Numbered from the stretch's first letter, positions 24,144 to 36,556 are shown. The stretch is DNA of 64,000 nt from Rhipidocladum racemiflorum (GCA_036346355.1 CM070588.1:19453914-19517913), one strand, 5' to 3'. Notes: generated from the sequence alone by a model not told the origin. Made by a program: numbers and translations.

Positions 24144-25452
24144 TTAGGAAGAAATTAGGATTTCGCAAAATGGGATTTTGCGCAAACGGATTCGAAACTT
24201 CGCGACGATCGCATGGTTAGGTTCCTAGTGACGCCAGAGACCCATCCATGCAGGTCTCACCAAGTTTCGAGTTCGTTTAACCCAATTTCCACTTTTTCAA
24301 ACTCGATAACCCTAATTACCGTTAGAATTCGACTTTCAATCCAAATCAAGTCCAAACTTGATTCTTTTCGGGAGGGTCGACTTCTAACGACATCAGATAT
24401 ATTCTAGAGTCATATCCTTAGCTTTTGGAGCTAGGGTTCAAGGAAAACTCCAAAACTCGAGAATTTGACTCCGCTTGCGAACAAATTCGATAAACTCCGA
24501 ATCAGGGTTTTCGACTCGACCTTTTTCCAGAACTAGAACCGATAGGGCACCAAGAACCAATACGAGTCACTCTCGGGATTTTTGGAGCTTCGAAACTCGA
24601 AGACGCTCCAAAAAGCTCGATAATGCACTTTTCGCAAATCGAATCGAAATGAAGGATTTGCGACTAACGTATTAATTCTTTTTGCACGTAAGGGTTCCAC
24701 AGGGTCTAACTCGCACTCAAAAACTCTTCGCACGACGATCGAACCATTCGAACTCAAAACCCTCAATTGGAACTAAATTCGATTCCAGATCCGGATTGAG
24801 ATCAAACTCAAATCTTTTCACAGGTATCGAACTCAGACAACGTCAGATATACTCAAAGGTCAATTTCTCGACTTTTCGGAGTTAGGGTTCAAAGGAACTC
24901 CAAAAATTCGGGAAAACGACTTTTGGGCGAATAAATCCAACAGAGAACCGATTAGGGTTTTCAGATCGAATCGTCCACGCTAACTTATTCTACTGAGCTA
25001 ACCTAGGTCTAGCAACTCCAAAACGCAACGATGCACCTCTAGGGTTAGGGTTTCAAGACTAAACCAAAAGAGAAACTAATAGAGAAGAGAGGGGGACTTA
25101 GGGTTTAGCTCAAAACCTCAGGGATCGAACTAGAACTCGATTCCTCCAGTCTTGAGGAAGATCCTCCACGTCTCGCGGCTTGACCTCTTGCTACTCCTTG
25201 AGCTCCACAACCATCAAGAAGTGAGAGGGAGAGAGGGATCAGTGAAGGGAGAGGGAGAGAATGGCAGGGAGAGGGAGAGAAAGCACGGGAGAGTGGGAGA
25301 GAGTGAGGAAGTGTGAGGGAGAGTGAGGGGTGAGTGAGTGAGTTGAGAGGGAACCAGCTGGGCTTTAGAAGAGAGGAAGGATCGAGAAGAGAGCTGAGGT
25401 GGCCAGGCAACGGGCAGCGACGGCTGCTCCAACCCCTGCCCGCACGACTCGG

Positions 25453-25508
25453 CCGGCAGTACCGCTATTGCCGAGCGGTAGTGCCGCCCGACCAATAGTA
25501 CCGGCCTC
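25453..25508. repeat. Second small cluster of the CGGYAGTRCCG motif
   Basis: Three further copies (CGGCAGTACCG, CGGTAGTGCCG, ATAGTACCGG) lie in 56 bases, about 1.3 kb from the main cluster and in the same LTR. The intervening sequence lacks them. Confidence 0.6.
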
Positions 25509-25847
25509 GGCGGCAGATCACTGCCGCTCTGCGAAGAAAACTCCGAGTTTCTTCGTAAACTTCTCTCCAATCTTCGGGTTTAACCTCGGGAAACTTAAGG
25601 GAAGAATTTCGGGACCTCAAAGGAAGGGTTTAAGACTTATGCTCCTATGGATTTCGGAAGATTTCGACCAGCTTCAAACTTGGAGTTTCGGGCCAAAACC
25701 AGTCGAAACTACTCGAATGACGAAACACCGACACAACCATAACCAACTAAAGACCAAATTAAGATCCAATAGCACTCAACACACAATTAGCTTAATTAAG
25801 CTTAGTTAATCCTAATTAATCTTAATTACAAATTACAGGATGTTACA

Positions 25848-26960
25848 GTTCCACCCCCCTTATAAAAATCTTGTCCTCGAGATTCGCCAGACTCGGCAAA
25901 GGAGGAAGGAATTTCACCCCAAGAAATCTTCACGCTCCCAGTTGGTTTCGTCCTGGGCGTGGCTGCTCCATTGGACTTCGGTCAACTTGACGATGTGACT
26001 GCGGATATAGCGCACTGCATCATCAAGGACACAAACATAACGTTCGGAAAAGATAGATCCGACTAAGATCCATCATGTCCAACAGAGTTAGGGCAATGGG
26101 ATTCTGAAGATACTTCTTCAGCAATGGCACACGGAATACACCGGGTACCTTCGAAGATCAAGGGGGTATTTCCGAAAAGGAAAAAAATTGGTATGATTCC
26201 GACACATTACGATGCCAGCATCCCACGAACTTGCAATCTCCAGACGCCACACAAGTTGAGACCTCCAAGAAGGCGAAAACGTCAACTTTGATGTTCTAAT
26301 CACAGCGACGATTGCCGAAGAAGTGATCAACTGACTGACCACCGGACCGATTCTGAGATTAGCACAATTAGCACAATCGATGCTCTCCTGATCCTTGAAT
26401 GCTGGTTCATACCAAGTATTACATTGAATCCTAGGTATCTATGCAAATCATTCGCTACGGGAATTAACTTCCCTGACGAACAATAAGAATTTCTCCTAGG
26501 CAAAGGTGCTAAGTTCCAAAACGGCTCTAAGCAACAAGGACAAAGAGATGTCAATCTGATTGCTTAGTCCACGGTCCTCAACTTCTGTTTTCACAGAACT
26601 CGAGAACTAGAACGATTCAGAAGCTCCAGATTCAACCAAAGCCATTGCGAAAGCTGAACGTACGGGAACGTACCAGGTACTACACCAGACACATAGTTTG
26701 TATCTTCAGCTGTCACAAAGCTAGGCTGACAACGATTAAGACTCTGGGCTGAAATAAGACTTGAGCAACCACTTTGACGTCCTTAGCGTCCACTGACGGA
26801 ACTTTGCGGACAATCTGGGGCACTTAGGTCTTAAACACGGGTTATCGCAGGTCGTAGGTTCGAGCAGTCTTTCACAAGATGATCTTTCTCACGACAAGCG
26901 TAACCAGTTAGTTTAGCCATCCGATCTTGTCTCCCACGAGATCATCTTTCGTGGTTAGAG
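25848..26960 (-). pseudogene. Collapsed gag-pol remnant C
   Basis: Next to the LTR edge the minus strand has a purine tract (AAGGGGGGTGG, near 25852-25862) and a typical end-of-pol stretch. Near 26120 it reads a VFRVPLLKKYLQNP-like piece, resembling the integrase C-terminus. Further up it passes into protease-like sequence (about 26330-26420). A zinc-knuckle relic near 26865-26910 reads GYACREKDHLVKDC, with the first Cys changed to Gly. RT, RNase H and most of integrase are missing, so a large internal deletion joined protease to the 3' end. Frames are badly broken. Confidence 0.5.
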
Positions 26961-29016
26961 GACTAACCCGCAGATAGGAAAGGTCAAGAAACACATGCCA
27001 ACAATAATATCAGTTACCATGTAGAACCACAAAGGTACCTACACTTCACATCATCACGTGAAAAGATCACACTTAACTTTCCAAAATCATTCCATTTGTC
27101 ATTAGTCAATATTATTTTGCTATTTGAAATATATTTCGCGCAAGCATAGCTAAGCAACTAGTCACGTTCTAGCCTCCCGTGTTGGCACAATCTTTTCATC
27201 CAACAATTTAATCCCAACTTAAGGTGACAATGGAACATATGGCATACAAATAATATTAACAAAGGTGGAAATTAGCAATTAGGTTGATTAACTAGTTATC
27301 CCAAATTAAACTATTCATTTTAATCAACATAACGTGCATAATTTAAATCAAAATACACTTTAAAAATCTAGGAGCAGAATGGTCAAAGCATGACTTGCCT
27401 TCAAAAAGCTGATGATCTTGATCTAAAGCTTGGGCTTGGTCTGCAAATTTCGCACTCCCGCCCAGTTCAACGTCTATGCGTAGCAAACAACCAACTAAAC
27501 ACACATTCGGGAAATACTACAAACCAAACTAGCTCGTAATTTCATGAAAACTTCTAGCTAATTAGTTTAGCATTTTCTAAGATTTATAAAATTTATTTCG
27601 ACATTTTTGGATATATAGTTTAAGAGATACAAAATTCGTAAGTTTAGACATTCCGCGAATAATTCAACAGTATAAATTTAATTATAAAATTTCATAAAAA
27701 TTACAGTAAAAAGGTCATAATTTGTACTAATTAACAAAATTTGTCGCATAGTATTCGGACCTAGAACGAATTTGTAGCGAAAAAAACAAATTTCGCAAAT
27801 TTGAAAAATGTTCATGTACAATTAGTTTTAACTTCTTTCTTGCATTCAACTGTTCATGGCGAGAGCACTTCACGCAGGGCACTGATCGGCGAGAGAAATT
27901 TCATGCATGTACTGGTTCGGCGAATACACGCAAATAAAATATAAATAAATATATATATGTATATATATATATACATGTATACATTCCTATAGACAATTAT
28001 ACCTACTACTCGGCCAAATATATATATACATGTAGATCATCCGAAAGATCCGAAAGTAACCGCAGGTACTTATATATGCGTATGTATATGTGTGTACATG
28101 CTACTACTAAAATTAAAACATACATACAACAAGTATATCTATATACAGATATATACTAACGTATCCATGAAAACTCTCATGCATCCAAGCATATACCTAG
28201 ATGTATACATGCGGCCGAACTCTAGGATATGCCTACACATGCATGCAGTCAAGTATATACGTAGATATACAAACATACTAACATATATAAGCATTCGGAC
28301 GTATTAACAGATATTTTTGTGTTCAGTCGAAACTAATATGTACACATATACCCGCGCCAATATATATAGACAAGATCCATCGACCGCTAGAGATGGAGCG
28401 CGCGCGCAAGAGAAAAGAAAAATACCGATCGGTTACGGTAGTGGCGCAGACCATCGGCGAAGGAAGCGGCGTGGCCGGAGTGTGCAGACCGTCGGCGCAG
28501 GAGGCGGCGTAGCAACGACGAAGCGACGGCGGCGATGGTGAAGTCAGGGAGAATGGCAGGGAATGGTTGGAAGGAAAGAAAAGATGGGAATCGGCTGGAA
28601 TGAACAAATGTTTAGAAGGTGAAAAGATAATGGAGATATCTGGTGGCTTGCATGCGTAAGTTTCTAAAGACTTCATGCGCTGCCAACAGGAAACGGCTGA
28701 AGAAAAAAAAACGTTTCCTGTGGTAGGCCGGTGGGAATCGGTATGGACGCATGCAAGGCAAGGCAAAGGACATCATTGAAGAAAAAAAAACATTTCTGTT
28801 TCCTGTTGTAGTTGGACGCATGCAAGGCAAGGAAAAAAAAACTAGTGCTTAATTAGGTGACGTGAGAAATTTCTGGGAAGTAACGTTGGTGCCATGCATG
28901 CATCAAATAACGTTAATGGCTGGAGAAAAATTTCTGCCATGCATGCACCAAATAAAAGGAAACGCCTAGACTAATCAAATCACACTTGGCACATATATAC
29001 ACACATACACACGAAC

Positions 29017-29048
<32 letters not shown>

Positions 29049-29357
29049 TCACACACTCAAACGTTTAAAACGTTTTCGCAAATAAGTTGAGAGAGAGAAA
29101 TAAAAATAACAGAGAGGTTCTAAGATCTGGAAAAATTTCTCTAAAATACTAGGGATCATTTAGGGCTTAATGAAGTTGGTTTCGTAAACTTTCGACGTGT
29201 AGATTTTCCGCAAAAATTATTTTAGTGAACCGGACACATGTACAGAGTTTCATAAAGTCGACATCTCTACTCTAAAAATTCCCAATAAATCCCAGACAAC
29301 ACCAACTAGTTCGAAAATAGTATAAATACATTTAAAGCAAATTTTTGGGGTGTTACA
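26960..29357 (-). repeat. Truncated 3' LTR of element B
   Basis: The minus strand starts TGTAACACCCC at 29357 beside B's purine tract. Blocks near 26990-27400 (TCATTAGTCAATATTA, GAATGGTCAAAGCATGACTTGCCTT) match the A LTR at 32350-32680. The equivalent of roughly the last 1.2 kb of the A LTR is missing at the low-coordinate end, where remnant C begins. The exact break, between 26900 and 26990, is uncertain. The LTR is AT-rich with several TA runs (near 27945-28060 and 29018-29047). Confidence 0.7.
29018..29047. repeat. (TA)15 microsatellite
   Basis: An uninterrupted TA dinucleotide run lies in the B LTR. Shorter TA/CATA runs occur at 27945-28340. Confidence 0.95.
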
Positions 29358-29372
29358 AACCTCCCCCCTTAA
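29358..29372 (-). other. Polypurine tract of B
   Basis: The plus strand reads AACCTCCCCCCTTAA, that is a TTAAGGGGGGAGG tract on the minus strand directly before the LTR start. Confidence 0.85.
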
Positions 29373-31130
29373 CAGAATCTCGTCCCCGAGATTCGAGACT
29401 AACTAGAGAATAAGTCGGGAAATTCCTTCTTCAGATCTTCTTCGCGTTCCCAAGTTGCTTCACTTTCTCAATGATTACTCCACTGAACTCTGCAAAAGCG
29501 GATTGATTTATTTCTTGTTTCACAGTCCATTGTATCTAGAATCTTCACAGGACATTCTTTATATGTCAACTCTTCTTGCAAGTCGATGGTTTCCAGAGGT
29601 GCTTGTTCCTCAGGTACTCGCAGACATTTCTTCAACTGTGAAACATGGAATACATCATGTACTCCTGCTAACAATGGCGGCAATTCCAACTGATAAGCAA
29701 CTTCACCTCTGCAGCTCAGGATCTTGAACGGTCCAACATATCTTGGTGCGAGCTTCCCTTTGGTGTGAAACCTTTTAACTCCTTTAAGAGGTGTAACTCT
29801 GAGATACACGTAGTCCTCTGGCTCAAAGCTCAAATCTCTACATCTATTGTCAGCATAGCTCTTCTGCCTGGACTGAGCCATCTTTAATCTTTCTCTGACC
29901 ACAGCTATCTTCTCTTCAGCTTCTTGTAATATATCCGGTCCAAACACTCGTCGTTCACCCGTCTCATTCCAATTTAACGGTGTCCAGCAAGGTCTTCCAT
30001 ATAACGCTTCCAAAGGTGACATTTGAAGACTAGCTTGGTAGCTGTTGTTATAGCTGAACTCTACATAAGGTAAGCACTTGTCCCACAAGGTAGTATATGC
30101 TAACGCACAAGCTCTGAGCATATCTTCAAGAATCTGGTTGACTCTTTCAGTTTGACCATCTGTTTGAGGGTGGTAAGCCGTACTAAAGTTCAAACGAGTT
30201 CCCAAAGCCTCATGCAGCTTACTCCAGAATCTCGAGGTAAATTGGGTACCTCGGTCCGAAACTATCTTCTTCGGTACTCCATGTAAATAGACAATTCTTG
30301 ACATGTATAACTCTGCCAATCGATCTCCTGAGTAGGTTGTCTTCACCGGTATAAAATGTGCAACTTTGGTTAGACGATCCACTATGACCCATATGGAATC
30401 GTAACCAGCTTGTGTCCTGGGCAAACCGGTTATGAAGTCCATACCGATTTCCTCCCACTTCCACTCTGGAATCTGTGGAGGTTGTAGCAGTCCTGCTGGC
30501 CTCTGATGCATAGCCTTGACTAGCTGACATACATCGCACAATGCAACATGTTCAGCAACTTCTCTTTTCATGCTTGGCCACCAAAACCTTTCTTTCACAT
30601 CCTGGTACATCTTCGCACTTCCTGGATGAATTGAGTACATGGAATTATGAGCTTCCTCTAGTATCAACTGCTTCAGCTCCTTCTTGTCAGGTACACATAT
30701 GCGCTCCTTTATCCACAAGATACCTTGGTCATCCAACCTGAAATCCTTGGCTAGGCCTTCCTCCATCTTGGATTTGATTTGCTTGATCTTCTCATCACCC
30801 TTCTAACCCTCCTTGATCTGATCTTCTAAAGTGGGCTTTACCTCTAGAGCAGCTAAAAATCCTTCTGGAACAACCTCCAGTCTCAGTTTCTGAAATTCCT
30901 TGTATAACTCTGCTTGACTGATACCCATTAACATATTTACACTATGGCTCTTTCGGCTCAAGGCATCAGCCACCACATTAGCCTTACCCGGGTGATAATA
31001 AATTTCCACATTATAATCTTTGATTAACTCTAACCACCTTCTTTGTCTCATATTCAAGTCTGGCTGAATGAAAATATACTTGAGACTCTTGTGGTTAGTA
31101 TATATTTCACATCTATTTCCGATAAGGTAG
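29373..31130 (-). pseudogene. pol: Element B pol, C-terminal half (RNase H end, integrase, chromodomain)
   Basis: On the minus strand this begins inside RNase H at the A insertion point (31130). It contains the TNHKSLKY block, the end of RNase H (DALSRKS) and a stop near 30802. Then comes a long open stretch (30766-29468) with the integrase zinc region (HNSMYSIHPGSAKMY...CDVC), MDFITGLP, SDRGTQF and TERVNQ catalytic blocks, and GKLAPRYVGPF. It ends in a chromodomain-like segment (VKILDTMD...RVQWSNH), with a stop just before its last part. This supports a Del/Tekay chromovirus. Confidence 0.85.
31126..31130. repeat. Target-site duplication GGTAG, left copy
   Basis: GGTAG lies directly before the edge of element A and is repeated at 43194-43198. 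Confidence 0.9.
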
Positions 31131-31498
31131 TGTCGGGACCCGAATTTGCAAATCCGGACCCTCTGTGTATTCAACACTAGTCCAGGAACGCGCTAGTGCA
31201 CACAGTCTTAACATCGGTAAATATCACAATCATACCACTCGATACTAATAAAGTACTTTAATTAAAAAGTCAAACTGGTTGCTCGACCTTATGGTCAAGT
31301 TACAAATATACGCCACGCAGGGCGAAACTTATTAAGAGAGAAATAATAGCAGCGAAAAATAAGATAACTTCGTGGCGCCATCCAGTATACCACAGGCAAC
31401 TGACTAGGCTCGCTCCCTAAGTAGATGGTTCCTCTTGGAGCTCCTCCTCCAAAGCTGGTGTAGTCTCCTCCTCAACTGGTGTTGTATTGCGGCAAGGG

Positions 31499-31515
31499 TG
31501 AGTACTTGGTACTCA
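31499..31515. other. Perfect inverted repeat TGAGTACTTGGTACTCA in A 3' LTR
   Basis: Seven-base arms TGAGTAC/GTACTCA surround TTG. On the transcript strand it is followed by CCCTTGCC. Confidence 0.7.
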
Positions 31516-33143
31516 GCAAGTCATGCACAGAATGCAAGCTAATATACTACATGAATGGCTTGGTACAAAGGAGTAGCTCAAGGTATATTTGCAGTAAACA
31601 GCATTTAACAAATAATACAAGTAGATTCGAAAGCAGTATAAACAAGTATATCTTTAACAACTTTTTCAGGAATTAAATAAACATCTTTCCCATTCCTAAT
31701 CCACATTTCCATCAACATCATTAATAAACCAAACCCAACCTTTCAAGTCCAAGTTATTTTCAAGGAAATCTAACCCTTGACTGTAATTCCCGAGCGATGT
31801 CCAATACCGCGGACACGGCTATTCGAATAGATTTTACACTCTGAAGAGGTTATGCACTTTACCCAGAAGATACAGTCAAACACCACAAAGGCGAGTTCCC
31901 GTAACAAAGTCTTTCGGAAACTTCTAACAATACAAGTGGTCCTCTCCGGTATTGCACACTAACCCTTCCCTTAGCTAAGGCGAAGTTTAGGCCAATCAAC
32001 CGTTAGATGGGTACCTGGCCGCAGCCCCGGTACGCTCCCCCGTACAACTTACACAAAGGGTGTAGTTGACATCCTGAGGTCCCACAGGTACGTTATCTGC
32101 ATCTTAATCAACTAGGTCCGTCCCATTACAGACATGTGGTTGCAAGATTGACTCAGTTCAAAGGCTTGCAAGGTGAAGTCCTTAGGGTGACCAGGGCAAG
32201 ACTACCCGAAGAACCAAAACAACATTCCCAATGCCACAACTGGCCCACCTGATCATTCTTGCCACATGTCCCGGTCAAAAGCTCTTTATCAAACCCCAGT
32301 TGGTTACCATGCACCACGTGCCATCAACATCACATGATACCTTTCCAAATAGGTTCAATATGTCATTAAGTCAATATTAACGTTTGAGTGTCCAAAATCA
32401 TGTCATGAGCACGTAGCAGGTCTAAGCCATATACTACATCGATCTACAAACCCATGTTGACAATTCAGTAATGTCCAACTAATAATCCACAACTAGGGTG
32501 ACAAGGGGTCATGGCACATATTTAAGTAATCAAGGTGTCATACAGCAATTAGGCATTTATCTAATTACCCGTAATTAAGTAAAGCATTTTCTAATTTAAA
32601 CTAGCATGCAATAATTTGAACCAAAATAGGTTTCAAAATGGGATCAACATGGTCAAAGCATAACTTGCCTTCAAAAAGTACTTGTTCTTGGTCCCGAGTG
32701 GCTCTGGTCAACAATTCTCCTTCGAATCCTTCCGGCACTTCAACGTCTACTCGTAAAGCGTGCAAATAGCAATACACGAATAAACACTAGGCAAAAAGTG
32801 TCCAAACATCCAAATAAAATCCATAAACAAAGAGAACATAATTTTATGAATTTTTAGGAATTGGAATCGCTCAAATCGGAGTTAAAACACAAGAGTTATG
32901 ATTATTTAAAGTTTAAATAATCAATTAAATAATTTTACAGAGAAAAAATTTAGTCCAAAAATTAAATAAAATTCATATTTGAGTAGATCTGAATTTTATG
33001 AATTTTTAGAAATTTGAATCGTTCAAATCGTAGTTGAAACGCAAAAGTTATAAGCGTTTGAAGTTTTCAAATTCAAATCAATTATTAAACCGAATTATCA
33101 AATCATTTTCTTTTTCGGAAATTATTTATTGCGTCAGCAGTGA

Positions 33144-33363
33144 CACGTGTCAGCACCGGATTGGTCCACGTGGACTTGCGGCGTCGGCCGGCCGAACCCA
33201 CCGATGACGTCAGCATGACGTCATCGGCCACGTGGCACCACCCGGGTGCTGCCACGTGTCCTGGTCCATGGACACGGCCCACGCGCGGCTCGGGTCCATG
33301 GTGGATCCGGCGCACGGCTTGGTGCGGCTGACATGCGGGCCTGCATGTCAGCGGCCCACGTGC
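33144..33363. promoter_or_regulatory. Cluster of CACGTG and TGACGTCA palindromes in A 3' LTR
   Basis: Five CACGTG cores (33144, 33168, 33229, 33253, 33358) and two TGACGTCA palindromes (33205-33212 with one base off at the edge, 33216-33223) lie in 220 bases. These are core sites for plant bZIP/bHLH factors in established work. Whether they act here is inference. Related but altered sites occur in the 5' LTR (41735-41950) and in G (51200-51480). Confidence 0.5.
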
Positions 33364-33967
33364 GCTCGCACGGTGCGGCGCACCTAGGCTACGTTGCACG
33401 ATCCGAGCCGTTCGATTCAGATCGAACGGTCCAGATTGGATCGGATTTTTGCCTCACCGTGGGTGGCGTGGCATGATCCGGCGGGTGACGCGTGGCGCTA
33501 CCTACGCCGTTCGATCTCGATCGAACGGTTGATCCTTATCCGGTAGCAGTGCGATGTGGCTTACGTGGCTACATCTGGACCGTTGGATCTTGATCTAACG
33601 GTCCAGATCCAATCTGGTTTTCTAAAGTTTCGGGGAAACGTGGACTCACCGTGATCGTTCGATGAAGATCCAAGTTGATTTTCCAGCGATTAAATATTCA
33701 AATTAATTCCCAAAAATTCATTTAATTCATTAAAAATAGCAAAAGACTCAGAAAAATTACAGAAAAATTCTGGAAAATACTTTGGAACATTTTGGACTCA
33801 AATAAAATATTTCCAACAAAATTTTATTTGCAAAGTTAAATTCTTTAATTATTTCAAAATGGAATAAATTCAAATAAATTCCAAATAAATTCCAGAAAAT
33901 TCCAAAAATTCACCAAAGTGCCAAATCACACATGAACTTAGGAAAAGCAAAATTTTGGGATGTTACA

Positions 33968-33981
33968 AACCTCCCCTCCTT
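33968..33981 (-). other. Polypurine tract of A
   Basis: The plus strand reads AACCTCCCCTCCTT next to the LTR start at 33967. The minus-strand tract is AAGGAGGGGAGG. Confidence 0.85.
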
Positions 33982-34736
33982 AACAGAATCTCATCCCCGA
34001 GATTCAGGGCCTACTACAGAATAGGTTTGGAAACTCTTTCTTCAAATCCTCTTCGCGCTCCCAAGTTGCTTCGCTCTCTGCATGGTTGCTCCATTGAACT
34101 CTGCAGAAACGGGTTGTCTTGTTCCTCGTCTCTCGATCCATTGTGTCTAGAATCTTCACAGGGTGCTCCTTGTAAGTCAAATCTTCTTGCAGCTCAATTG
34201 ACTCTAGCGATGTCTGTTCCTCAGGTACTCGGAGACACTTCTTCAACTGGGACACGTGGAACACATCATGCACTCCTGCTAATGACTGCGGTAACTCCAG
34301 CTGGTATGCAACTTCGCCTCTGCGGCTCAAAATCTTAAATGGTCCAACATAACGGGGTGCAAGTTTCCCTTTGGCATGGAACCTCTTAACTCCCCTGAGA
34401 GGCGTAACTCTGAGGTATACAAAGTCTTCTGGTTCAAAACTCAAATCCAGGCGACGATTGTCAGCATAACTCTTCTGTCGTGATTGGGCTATCTTCAACC
34501 TTTCCCTAATCATGGCACCGCTTCTTGACTTCTTGAAGAATATCAGGGCCGAAGACACGGCTCGCCACGGTCTCATTCCAGTTTAATGGCGTCCGACAGG
34601 GTCGACCATACAGTGCCTCAAAAGGTGACATCTGTAAACTAGCCTGGTAACTATTATTGTAACTGAACTCGGCATACGGCAAACTCTTATCCCAAGAGGT
34701 AGCATAAGCCAATGCACACGCTCTTAGCATATCTTC

Positions 34737-34800
34737 AAACGGGTTGGCACGATAGGCTGTACTGAACTCGGCATACGGCAAACTCCATCCGTCTGTGGAT
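34737..34800 (-). other. Sequence patch replacing the integrase glutamate segment of A
   Basis: The plus strand carries ACTCGGCATACGGCAAACTC twice, here and near 34667-34688, and the flanking GATAGGCTGTACTGAA is repeated at 34801-34816. The expected GQTERVNQIL-coding segment, present in B and partly in G, is absent. Confidence 0.7.
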
Positions 34801-36556
34801 GATAGGCTGTACTGAAGTTCAAACGGGTTCCCATGGCTTCATGTAGCTTATTCCAGAACCTCGAGGTAAACTGGGTACCTCTATCCGATACGATCTTCTT
34901 TGGCACTCCGTGCAAACAGACGATCCTGATCATATACCACTCTGCTAACTTGTCCCCCGAGTAAGTAGTCTTTACGGTGATAAAATGGGCTACTTTGGTC
35001 AAGCGATCCACTATAACCCATATGGAGTCATAACCTCCTTGAGTCTTAGGCAAACCGGTAATGAAATCCATTCCGATTTCCTCCCACTTCCACTCAGGTA
35101 TCTTCAACGGCTGCAACAATCCTGCTGGTCTCTGATGCATTGCCTTGACTCTCTGGCATACGTCGCACAATGCAACATGCTCGGCAACTTCACGCTTCAT
35201 GCTCGGCCACCAGAATCTCTCCTTCAAGTCTTGATACATCTTGGCACTTCCAGGATGAATCGAGTACTTGGAGTCATGGGCTTCTTCTAGAATCAACTAC
35301 TTCAGTTCCTTCCTGTTCGGCACACAAATGCGATCCCTCATCCATAACGTGCCCTGCTCATCTAGCTTGAAGTCCTTTGCCTTGTCTTCCTCCATTTTGG
35401 ACTTAATCCTGCGGATCTTGTCATCATCCTTCTGCCCTTCCCGAATCTGATCTTCTAGGGTAGGCTTTACCTCCAGTGCGGCCAAGAATCCACTAGGTAC
35501 CACCTCAATCTTCATTCTCTGAAATTCCTGGCATAGCTCATCCTGATTCGTGGCTATTAACATATTCACGGTATGGCTTTTCCGACTCAAGGCATCGGCC
35601 ACCACATTAGCCTTTCCGGGATGATAATGGATTCCGACATTGTAATCCTTAATCAACTCTAACCATCTCCTTTGCCTCATATTCAGATCCGACTGGGTGA
35701 ATATGTACTTAAGGCTCTTATGATCCGTGTACACTTCACATCTGTTCCCGATCAGATAGTGACGCCATATCTTCAAGGCATGCACTACGGCAGCTAACTC
35801 TAGGTCATGTGTCGGGTAATTCTCCTCATGCGGCCTCAACTGCCTTGATGCATAGGCAACAACCTTTCCGTTCTGCATCAACACACATCCAAGTCCTTGG
35901 CGCGATGCATCACAATAGATATCAAAGCTTTGATTGACGTCCGGCAGAACCAACACTGGTGCTGATGTCAATCTCGTCTTCAGTTCTTGGAATCCTTTCT
36001 CGCACTCTGGCGTCCATGTAAACTTCTTCTCCTTTTTCAGCAATTGCGTAAGAGGTCTCGCAATTGTTGAAAAGCCTTCAATGAAGCGGCGGTAGTAACC
36101 TGCCATTCCAAGGAAACTCCGGATCTGGGTCACGGTCTTTGGCTGCTCCCAATGTAACACAGCTTCTACCTTGCTTGGATCAACGGAGACTCCTTCTGCA
36201 GTCATTACATGTCCAAGAAACTCCACCTTGTCCTTCCAAAAATCACACTTGCTGAACTTGGCGAAGAGTTGTTGTTCTCTCAGCTTTTCCAAAACTCGCC
36301 TCAAGTGCTCTGCATGTTCATCCTCTGTCTTGGAGTAAACTAAGATATCATCTATGAACACAACGACAAACTTGTCCAAATACTCCATGAACACCTTATT
36401 CATCATATTCATGAAATATCTTTGGCGCATTAAATCGATCCAAAGGACATAACAGTAAACTCATAATGTCCGTATCTTGACGAGAATGCAGTCTTCGGAA
36501 TATCTTCTGATCGGATCTTCAACTGATGGTATCCCGATCTCAGATCAATCTTGGAG

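Larger units (their letters stand above)
19468..25847 (-). repeat. Long LTR (about 4 kb without insertion) shared by D and/or C, interrupted by a solo LTR
   Basis: At its high-coordinate edge the minus strand starts TGTAACATCC next to a purine tract. The low-coordinate edge is uncertain (19340-19490). Blocks follow the order of the element A LTR: TCGATTAGATTTA with TACACTTTACCC near 20360-20410, ACATGTGGTTGTACGATT near 23130, GGGATCAATATGGTCAAAG near 23580. The segment 20658-22986 is an insertion. Gag-pol D lies on one side and internal sequence C on the other. The LTR thus has internal-type sequence on both flanks. Confidence 0.6.
31131..33967 (-). repeat. 3' LTR of A (2.84 kb, internally deleted)
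   Basis: The minus strand starts TGTAACATCCC at 33967 and ends GGGTCCCGACA at 31131. Compared with the 5' LTR of the same element it lacks about 637 bases; the join is at 33673/33674, between GATCCAA and GTTGAT. The lost part holds the TATTTAAA box. Outside the deletion the two LTRs align closely. Confidence 0.9.

Noticed and set aside
25105..25809. Several frames on both strands around GAGAGGGAGA repeats
   Set aside because: Low-complexity purine stretch in the long LTR; no conserved product.
28323..28830. 147-codon minus-strand frame
   Set aside because: It falls in the B LTR and is not seen in the related A or G LTRs.
27945..29047. TA-rich runs as a centromeric or replication element
   Set aside because: Simple dinucleotide repeats in an LTR; no satellite period or other support.
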